From Tubulanus polymorphus (lineage: Eukaryota; Nemertea; Palaeonemertea; Tubulaniformes; Tubulanidae): a DNA stretch of 64,000 nucleotides. The first letter of the stretch is position 1, and each line of letters opens with the position of its first letter. Of the stretch, positions 55,273 to 64,000 are shown one piece after another. The notes below the pieces were generated by a model. It was not told the origin of the DNA and did not search any database. It saw only the letters and a list, made by a program, of their open reading frames with translations. The stretch lies in contig NC_134028.1 of the NCBI RefSeq assembly GCF_964204645.1, positions 24,650,153 to 24,714,152 on the forward strand, written 5' to 3'. Position numbers and translations under genes: made by a program.

Positions 55273-56147
55273 ACTGGTATCTAAGCATTATAGAGATGTA
55301 AATACTCCCAGTAAATCACGTTTCAATTTTATTTTGTTGCGAGGATACGACAGTCGTTATCAATATCTAGATCACAGACATTTCATATTCCTCATTCAGA
55401 ATATCCACTAAAAGTAATACATGAAATCTCATTATACGTATATTGATGATACAAAGTGATAAACAATATAAAGAGAATGCAGAATAATAATGAATACTGA
55501 AATTAGCTGAAGGCAATAATTTCGTTATTTAAGCTACGATCACACAAGCTTTTTTGGCCCGGGCCAAAGCAACCTCTAAAAGCATTTTCCATTGAGAGTT
55601 TTAAGAAATCAAGGAGTCATAGGGACTCTGGTCAATCAACAACATCAATATTGACACAAAAGTTGACTTTTTTTCTGCACACCCATTCGAAAAAATTGCC
55701 TCTGGATAATGAAGCAGGATAAAGTCACTAAAAATCAATTGTATGACGTTGAGATTTGAAATGAAATTTCATTATGTTCAAATTCAAGAATTCACAAAAT
55801 GGTGGTTTTTCTCTCTTAAAATTCACCTCGACTAAAGGAGACTCTTTGCCAATCCCTTTTATTGGAACAGAATTGGAATAATATCGAATATTCAGTTGTT
55901 GTCCACGATATTCATTGTCATGTTAAGAGCTAAATGAGTAATGAACCCCAAAAAGCAAAATATCCCAGAAAAACTGGTCTCATCATGATCAATTAAGCTT
56001 ACACATGGAATAGGCCTACACCAATTTGAAATTATAAATAAATCTCTTTTGTAATATGCCCACAATGGGGGACCTGAACACCAATATCAGTTTCACCCAG
56101 TTATTGAATCCAAAATCTAATAGCCTTTCAGCAGTTTTATTTGAACT
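55273..56147 (+). other. 3' flank of receptor copy 1
   Basis: Includes the likely 3' UTR; AATAAA is at 56037-56042. A 111-base segment at 55528-55638 is missing from copy 2. It contains the palindrome TTGGCCCGGGCCAA and a fragment of a dispersed repeat also seen near 18540, 21120 and 44990. No open frame of interest. Confidence 0.6.
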
Positions 56148-56206
56148 GGTTGAAATGATTAGCTGTCAAAAAGTTATAGTTTTTAATTTCTATATGTTTA
56201 TGGTCC

Positions 56207-56256
56207 ATTCAATCGTGGACTCTAAAACGATTTTCGTTTTAGAGTCCATGATTCAA
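56207..56256. repeat. Hairpin insertion specific to receptor copy 2
   Basis: Arms TCGTGGACTCTAAAACGA (56213-56230) and TCGTTTTAGAGTCCATGA (56234-56251) with a three-base loop, flanked by direct repeats ATTCAAT. The corresponding place in copy 1 (about 48267) lacks it. Confidence 0.8.
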
Positions 56257-56489
56257 TGCAATGACCACATTCTGAGGTCACTTAGAATCTCATATGTAAG
56301 ACTGGTGTGTTACTACTTAAAATGATGTGTTCTATACAGGCATCGTACATCAGTGAAAATATTAAAATATCATATGATAGATTAATATACAAAAAACCTG
56401 GAACGAAGTGAAAATAATTTGAACATCCTTAAAATATAATTAGACATCGATATTACTGCGATGCATGGAAACATGAAAACAAAAATGCT

Positions 56490-56497
56490 ACCTGTAG
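56490..56497 (-). pseudogene. Orphan USP39 exon 1 remnant in the duplicated promoter
   Basis: At the site corresponding to 48500-48506 the minus strand keeps the donor (CTACAG|GTAGCA) but has lost 11 bases containing ATG. No USP39 exon 2 lies downstream in that orientation, because the duplication stops short of it. It depends on the exon 1 model being right. Confidence 0.35.
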
Positions 56498-56749
56498 ATG
56501 GTAATTACTGCAGGGAAGCTTGTTATTTTCGAAATCGAAAATTCTAATGACTACCAGTAATCAGATGTTACTTTTCGCAAAGACCAGTTAATGTTGGATT
56601 TTGCAACTGCTGAGGGAAGCAAATAATTCAAATCAAATGTTAGTTTATCCAGTTAACATTAGTGGAGGCAGGACTTATGCCTGGTGTCACCAACCGAGCA
56701 GTGAATTTGAATAGTGAAGGAATTTCGTACATTGTTGAAGTTGCTTGTT

Positions 56750-59700
56750 ATGGAGCACCGACTGAGAGCGTCGCTTATAGCGTCACTGATCGTCTGTCAA
56801 GTTCTCATCACACACGCTGATCATGCAGACTCTATCAACGAAATGTCTGTGACAGTCAGTTCCTCTTGTAACAACACGTGGTACCAAGTCGATTCTACGT
56901 CCGGTTACATCGTTTCACCGAATTATCCGTCATTAACGCGCGGTGTTGAATGTCACTGGTTCGTCAACAGCTCTTTATCGGGAACTTTTCACGTTCAAGT
57001 TCATCACGATATCGAGCCGTCGATATTCTGTAGTGATAGCTACCTTCTCGTCTATGAGTCTGATAACCTATTGTGCGGTGAAGGAAAACGTGAAATCCTC
57101 CAGAACAATTCCATTTCGTTTATGTTTAAAAGCAACGTCAATGGTGCGCAGGGTAGTTGGGTTTATATTATATATCATTATGAACACAGCCATTTGCAAA
57201 TTAGTCATAACTGCAGAACACATAATCTCAGATTGAAGGAATTACTAACATCGAAGGGATACAAATACAGTATAAACAGGCTACATATTTGTCAGTTGTT
57301 TCTAGAATGGATCGGGATGCCTGATGGTTTTGCTATGAACTTGACATTGAGTGGGATAACTATAAAATCAATTCCATCTGCTGATCCAGCGACTACTATT
57401 GTTAAAATCCACGATGGATGGAACAGCAGCAGTGAACCAATAGCTCTTATACAGCATCAAATCGGACATCCACCTTCATCCTTTCATACTAAAACTAATA
57501 AAGCCATCATCTCTAAGCTTGATTATCAAGTGGTTTTCAGGTCACAACTATCAGTTCAGATGTATAAAATATCAGATTGGAACGTCTCTAATCCGTTGAT
57601 TCAGATTTCTAATAACGAGTCTGGAGCGCTCATTCCTGATGACAACAGTTTACACGTAATAACTCGATCAAAACATTTACACTGCTGGTCTATCACAGTG
57701 CAGGTGTTACAGTACGTAGTCTTCAACTGGACACATGCACTCAACACATCCAATGGCGTCATTGGTGTATATAAACTAGAAGGGTTACGCGTTGTTGGAA
57801 CTGATATTTTACTCGGTTACAACTACCTGGAATCACTGAGTGTTAAATCTGATGGCTTTCTTGTGATATTGTGCATTCTTACCAAACCGAACATCAAACC
57901 ATCAATCTTGAGAATAGATTTCAGGATGACACCAATGTCGATATCAAATCTACCCGTCACTAAGTACACAGTAAGTGCATATATAATTATGGGGAATATA
58001 TGTTTCAGATTTTACCCAGTGATTATCTTTTTTTTAATTTCTCAACACACTTAGCACCACACAGTACATAATTAGCAGGTTCGATTTTTCCTTTCCCAGT
58101 GGGGAGAGAGACCAGAGAAGAACCATCGACCTCTCTGTCGCTGCCAGTATTCCAACCGATAAACTGTGGACTGTGACCGTTGGCTTAAACCACGCGGCCA
58201 CTTCACCTCACCCAGTGATTATTCATTTTAGTTATTAAGTAAAGCGCATCTAACTCATCCGTACTCTACCGTAACTTCCTCCACACTACGAACAAAATTG
58301 TCATCTAAGGCTAAAAAAAATTGATACCTTGTTTCTCCGCTCTGCTGAGCTTAAATGTTGACCCGGCCGGCCGCCTATCTACCCTATACATTACTTTTAT
58401 TTAAATCGTGATCAATTTTACCATAAAAGACCCGGCCGCTATAGAAATGAACTGTTTATAAATTTTATCATATTTTACAAAAATGACCCGTCCGCTGCGG
58501 AGAAACAAGGTATCATTTTTGTTTAGCCTAAACATCAAATACAATGATATTATTTCTGTATTCATTGTAGATTCGTAGCCTCAATCCGCTATTCATACAT
58601 TTCTCGCTGCCTGCACGGCCGAAACGGACTCTAAAATATAGCATCAAAGCATATGATTCGAAATGGAAAATGGAAATCCATGATAGTGAATTGAAATTAT
58701 CAATGCTATCTGCGAACTGTGAGCGAGCTGGATTTTACATATATGATGGTGGAAATTTCACAGCTAGACGCTATGGTCCGTATTGTCCCAACTTATCATT
58801 ACTTGATTATCGACGAAGTCTGGTAAATATGATTACATCAGGCAGCTCAGTTATCATAGTAGGATATATTCAAGGGCGCCACTTCGGCACGGGCAGGTTG
58901 GTGATACGTGCGTCACCTAACTGTGACGGCTACACTCTGCGGGAAGGAGAACACAAGGTGACAGTGACATCAAACTGTATCAGGCTAACACCCGAAAACC
59001 GTGGCCTTCCATTACATGCAATTCATGTATTATCAGCGTATGAATATGAATTCAACACGTGTTGGCCTGATCACTTATACGAATATTCCATGTGTAGAGT
59101 TCATATGCTTGTACGTGCCCAGCGTCTCAACAACAGTCTCGTACTAACCACTGTGACATTCTCGCATGTCCATTTGTTCGTAAGACGCGCGTACATTGTT
59201 GATTTGAGACCTACTTGTCAAACATTGAGGAGACATGACACACCAATTGACCGGTGGAAGAATAGTAGAAATGACTGCGGAATCGTTCAGTCACCAAACT
59301 ATCCAAGATCAGTTAAAATTCCACGCATTATCCTCTACAGCATCGACATCAGATGGAACACAGGCCTGATCCAATATTACCGATTTATTATAAGAGATAT
59401 GAGCATGACGGCATGCATCAAGCCACATTCAGATTCAATGGACTCCGTTATATTTTTAGAGACAATATCAAGTAAAAGCTCTGCGCAGCACGAAAGAAAA
59501 TTATGTGATACATATAGACAAGGAGTTATATTTCACAGCTTGGGGGAAACATTTCTGAAGTTCGAGGTGAAAGACAGAATACCAAAATTCCGCATACAAT
59601 ACATTTTAGAGAAACAGTCACCGAAGAAACAGCGTGATAATGTCTGTAAAAGAGGATTTCTAGATTCGGGAATTTCATGCGTCAAATACATCAGAGATGA

Positions 59701-62700
59701 ACGTCTGAATTGGGAGAATGCTGAATTGTACTGTAGGCAGAACTACGCGGGACATCTACTCAGTATCAACTCAGAACAGGAAATGATTTCTATTAAAACA
59801 TTGTTAGCTACAAAACCTTTGCTCAATCAGGCGTATTCAAGAAAAGCGTTCGTAATGATGATTGGATTGAAATTAGAGGCAAGATGCCATATTCTAAGTC
59901 TTAAGTGTATAACAATATTAATGTGGAAAATGTGGTTTAATCTAATCCCGATATTTTTTTCTAGCTCGATACTGGTTATTACACGTGGACTGATGGGAAA
60001 CCACTGAGCTACAGTGAGTGGTTTAAACCTACAAATAATGAAACAATACCAGACGTTATTCAAGGATTGATATCTCCTCTTAGAAAACAACCGATAAATG
60101 ACGTCAATATGCCGTGTACGGCGATGATACTGAATAATCCACGAGGATCGGCGAACTGGGTTCGATTCCCCTGCAAGATTGAAGAAGTTCATGCAAGTTT
60201 TTTCTGTGAATTGGAAAGAATTGATCTCGAGAATTCAACAGCAGTAAATGAAAAAGAAACAGACAAAAAATCTATTTCAGGAAACAACGTCACTATTTCG
60301 ATAGATGAAAATATATTGCGAGTCGCTGGTTTCAGTGATTCAAGATGTACGATTGGTTGGACAAGCATAAATAAAAGGTGCTATCAAATACTGACAAACT
60401 GGAACAAACATCGAGGTTTAGATTTAAAAACTGCCACAGAGATGTGTCATGGCGTCAATGGTGAAATTGGTTTTGCAATAACCAGTAACATAGAAACGGA
60501 AACTATGAATCTTATAAGCTCATTTCACTATCAATATCAATATAGCTCTTTACTTATGATGACTAATGACAGTTTGCAAGAAGTAAAACCAGTAATCACT
60601 AGACATGAAATCACTTATATCCAATCAGTTAAATGGATGATGAAACAGTTTGATAATGCGAAAGATTCAGCGCATTCTGTTTTGTGTTCGTACAATGTAA
60701 CTGACGAAGAGTTAGCTTCTATAAGCGGTTGTAAATCCTTGCAGTTTGAATGTAACGATCAAAGATGTATCAGCGACCATCGCGTATGTGATACCAGACA
60801 CGACTGTCAACACGGTGAAGATGAACTCAATTGTACAGATATAAATCTACGTAATCACTTCCGTTGTAACGATGGTCAGGTTGTATCAATAAGTGGTTTC
60901 TGCGATTTCATACAGGATTGTGTTGATGGTTCCGATGAGAACTTGTGTTTTCATCCCCCGTGTTTGTCCCAACAATTCTGCTGTGCTAGCGGTCAATGTA
61001 TCAGTAGTTCGAACAGATGTGACGGGGAAACTAACTGTAAAGACGGTTCTGATGAAATAGGATGCTCCGCTCAACTGTGTCAGGGATTCCTATGTAACAG
61101 TGGAGATTGTATCAGTTCTCAGTTGTATCAGGATGGTGTTGTGGATTGCACTGGAAGCCTTGAAGAAGATGAATTATTAACAACTACTAATGTTATAATG
61201 AATCCTACGATTCAGTGCAATAATGAGAACCGATGTACGGCTAACTTCACAAATCTCTGTACAGAATCTGATGAACAAAGGTGCTCTTTTAATTCTCCAC
61301 ATTGCTATTCTAGACGCCACAGATGTATATTAGAAAGATTAACAAATGGTTACCCAGTTTGTAGGAATCTTGAGCATATATTGAGATGTGGAGAATTTGA
61401 ATGTCCAGCTGGTACTGTTAAATGTCCAGCATCGTACTGTATACCAATAAGACAGGTGTGCGATGGTCAATCGGATTGCCCGAATTCAGAAGATGAGCAA
61501 AATTGTGAGACACTTTTATGTCCAGGAATGTTTACATGCGGTCAGGAAAATCGATGTATTCCGCAATCTAACGTTTGTGATGGTGTTGTGCATTGTAAAC
61601 ATACAAGTGATGACGAGGCTTTCTGTAATGTCACATGTCCGAGAGGCTGTAAATGTCAAGGTCAATTGGTTGATTGTGAACATATTGGCTTATCAAATAT
61701 TAATCATCTTTTTTCAGCATCAATTCGAATTCTCATGTTCGCAAATAACAAAATTATCTTGGACAAGTATACATTTGTTTCATATGTTTACCTTCATATA
61801 CTCAACATCTCATTCAATGAATTGTCTTACATTTTACCAAACTCATTCCTAAACCTGCATAATCTTCATACATTAGATCTTACACACAACAACATAACAG
61901 CATTGTCCACAAACACATTCAAGGGTTTGTATAATCTGAAAAAGTTACTGATAACTGAAAATCCATTAAGCCACTTACAAGATGACACTTTTCAAGATTT
62001 AAAGTCACTAACAATTCTTGATCTCCAAGGCCTTTTCTTATTGGAGCTTGGTAGAAATGTATTTAGAGGTTTATCTTCACTGCAGACGCTAAATATCAGC
62101 AGTAACAGAATCCATCATATTTCGCTTTATGCCTTTGCTGAATTAACTCCACTTGAAACCCTTGATATAACCAACAACTACAAGGTTATTTCTGTCGACA
62201 GAAAGGTCTTTGACAACCTGACATCATTAGCCTTTCTGATGTCTGATGCTTACAAATTTTGCTGCATGGCTTCGAATGTAGACCAGTGCCTTCCTGAAGC
62301 CAATCAATTTTCAACCTGTTCTGATCTGATGGGTAACACAGTCCTAAGAGTTATCATATGGGTCATTGCTTCATTCAGTTTTTTTGCTAACCTAATAGTC
62401 ATTTCCCTTCGTGTTCAAGCAATTCGATCCTCCCCCTTAAATCCATCATCAGACATCATCATCATTAATGTTGCAGTATGTGATTTTATGATGTCTGTAT
62501 ATTTGTTTTTGATCGCTGGAGCCGATTACGTTTATAAAGGTAGCTACTTTCTGAAATCAGAATCATGGACGGGTAGTTCGTTGTGTAGTCTCGCCGGAGT
62601 CGTGGTCTCCATTTCTTGTGAAGGATCACTGACATTTTTGCTCATCATGACACGTCATAGATTCTCAAATATTGTTAATCCATTTTCTAGAAGCCTGATT

Positions 62701-63240
62701 GCATCTCCGAGATATGTATCCATCATTTGCTGTATATGTTGGATTGTCTTGTTCATTATTGCATTACTACCATTTTTGCCACTACCTTACTTTGGAAGCA
62801 ACTTCTATGGTACTACGGGAGTATGTTTACCTATGAATTTAATTTCAATTGATGTCAACGCCTGGCAATATTCATTTGCTATCTTTTCCTTGTCGAACGC
62901 TACAATACTTGCAACAATAATGGCGACATATGCGCAAATGTACAGACTTGTATCCGGAAGCAGGTCTGGTTCGGGTAGAGCTGATCCTACCGAACTGATT
63001 TTGGCACGCAGGAGTTTGGTGATAAATCTGTGTAATTTATTTTGCTGGCTGCCGTTAATAATCGTTCAGTTTTGCGCGGTATTTCGGGTAAAAATACCGA
63101 ATCAGGTGGCGGCTTGGCTGGCAGTACTTTTCTTACCAATTAACTCATCCCTAAATCCTATTCTTTACACCATACTGACTATTGATATGAAATCCATACG
63201 AGCAAAAACTAAACGCCGATTACATCAACTGAACAAATAA
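56750..63240 (+). CDS. CUB / C-type lectin / LDLa / LRR seven-helix receptor, copy 2
   Basis: Exons 56750-57970, 58571-59878 and 59965-63240, plus the probable cassette exon 58065-58178; about 1934 residues (1972 with it). Same domain order as copy 1. The first and third coding exons differ from copy 1 at only about 2% of residues, whereas about 145 residues around the typical CUB domain (59250-59660) differ at about 21 positions plus two indels. The signal peptide is three residues shorter. The third LDLa repeat has FCCASGQC instead of FRCASGQC. The donor after 59878 is GC (GAG|GCAAGA) where copy 1 has GT. No frameshift or stop is present, so the copy looks functional if the GC donor is used. 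Confidence 0.87.
58065..58178 (+). CDS. Probable additional or cassette exon of receptor copy 2
   Basis: Counterpart of 50070-50183: 114 bases, phase 0 at both ends, acceptor CACACAG|, donor ACC|GTTGGC (weaker than the GTACGC of copy 1). One residue differs (Asn to Ser). Confidence 0.45.
58308..58529. mobile_element. MITE-like element, family B, in receptor copy 2 intron
   Basis: Same element and position as 50338-50543 but with an extra GACCCGGCCGGCCGC stretch in its left interior. Inverted ends are intact. Confidence 0.65.
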
Positions 63241-64000
63241 ACTGGTATCTAAGCATTATAGAGATGTAAATACTCCCAGTAAATCACGTTTCAATTTTAT
63301 TTTGTTGTGAGGATACGACAGTCGTTATCAATATCTAGATCACAGACATTTCATATTCCTCATTCAGAATATCCACTAAAAGTAATACATGAAATCTCAT
63401 TATACGTATATTGATGATACAAAGTGATAAACAATATAAAGAGAATGCAGAATAATAATGAATACTGAAATTAGCTGAAGGCAATAATTTCGTTAACAAC
63501 ATCAATATTGACACAAAAGTTGACTTTTTTCTGCACACCCATTTCGAAAAAATCGCCTCTGGATAATGAAGCAGGATAAAGTCACTAAAAATCAATTGTA
63601 TGACGTTGAGATTTGAAATGAAATTTCATGATGTTCAAATTCAAGAATTCACAAAATGGTGGTTTTCTCTCTTAAAATTCACCTCGACTAAAGGAGACTC
63701 TTTGCCAATCCCTTTTATTGGAACAGAATTGGAATAATATCGAATATTCAGTTGTTGTCCACGATATTCATTGTCATGTTAAGAGCTAAATGAGTAATGA
63801 ACCCCAAAAAGCAAAATATCCCAGAAAAACAGGTCTCATCATGATCAATTAAGCTTACAAATAAATGGAATAGGCCTACATCAATTTGAAATTATAAATA
63901 AATCTTTTTTGTAATATGCCCACAATGGGGGACCTAAACATCAATATCAGTTTCACCCAGTTATTGAAACCAAAATCTAATAGCCTTTCAGCAGTTTTAT
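63241..64000 (+). other. 3' flank of receptor copy 2
   Basis: Matches 55273-56140 except for the missing 111-base segment and small indels. The minus-strand open frame at 63335-63595 has no supporting features. Confidence 0.6.

Larger units (their letters stand above)
48209..56147 (+). repeat. Tandem duplication unit 1 (about 7.94 kb)
   Basis: Sequence from GGTTGAAATGATTAGCTG at 48209 matches that from 56148 onward. Copies are nearly identical across promoter, exons, introns and 3' flank, with indels only in non-coding parts and one divergent coding patch. The left breakpoint lies in USP39 intron 1, about 18 bases from USP39 exon 2. Confidence 0.92.
56148..56749 (+). promoter_or_regulatory. 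Upstream region of receptor copy 2
   Basis: Duplicate of 48209-48740 with small changes: a hairpin insertion at about 56207-56256, a few added bases near 56451-56460, and the loss of 11 bases corresponding to the USP39 start codon. Probably the copy 2 promoter. Confidence 0.5.
56148..64000 (+). repeat. Tandem duplication unit 2 (reaches the window edge)
   Basis: Second unit, offset about 7939 bases at its start. The last bases of the window correspond to 56140, seven bases before the next unit boundary, so whether the array continues cannot be seen here. Confidence 0.9.

Noticed and set aside
1-64000. Autonomous retrotransposon or DNA transposon genes
   Set aside because: No reverse transcriptase, integrase or transposase motifs seen in any frame; all elements found are short and non-coding.

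Overview
This is animal nuclear DNA with multi-exon genes, GT-AG introns and many short dispersed repeats. The gene content suggests a lophotrochozoan invertebrate (mollusc, annelid, nemertean or brachiopod). The main reason is the pair of GRL101/LGR-type receptors with LDL-receptor class A and leucine-rich repeats, a group expanded in that clade. The phylum cannot be fixed from sequence alone. Exon models were built by eye from splice sites, reading-frame continuity and recalled similarity to human orthologues. The two long internal models (ANKHD1/mask and USP39) close in frame across all their exons.

Layout: (1) 1-3858, plus strand: the last ten exons of a medium-chain acyl-CoA synthetase (ACSM type), cut by the left edge. 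(2) 5379-41616, plus strand: a complete ANKHD1/ANKRD17 (mask) orthologue in 33 coding exons, about 3023 residues. It has two ankyrin blocks, a coiled coil, an acidic run, glutamine-rich repeats and a KH domain. Its 10.4-kb intron 23 holds a plausible alternative first exon at 31622-31738. (3) 43493-48506, minus strand: USP39, the splicing-associated pseudo-deubiquitinase, convergent with mask, 14 coding exons, about 536 residues. (4) 48741-55272 and 56750-63240, plus strand: two near-identical tandem copies of a receptor with signal peptide, CUB domains, C-type lectin domain(s), six LDLa repeats, leucine-rich repeats and a seven-helix rhodopsin-like core. The duplicated unit is about 7.94 kb, and the window ends almost exactly where a third unit would begin.

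ACSM is mitochondrial fatty-acid activation, mask is a signalling scaffold (Hippo and receptor tyrosine kinase pathways in other animals), and USP39 is part of the U4/U6.U5 tri-snRNP. They share no pathway and are simply neighbours. USP39 and receptor copy 1 are head-to-head and probably share a short promoter. The duplication carried that promoter along and left an orphaned USP39 exon 1 remnant upstream of receptor copy 2.

The most notable observations are the receptor architecture, the clustered protein divergence in one CUB domain between otherwise about 98% identical copies, a GT-to-GC donor change in copy 2, the alternative mask first exon, three repeat-borne motifs resembling a hammerhead ribozyme core, and a fold-back with nested direct repeats in a mask intron. 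Non-coding sequence is dense with small inverted-repeat (MITE-like) and other dispersed elements. I saw no reverse transcriptase or transposase coding sequence.
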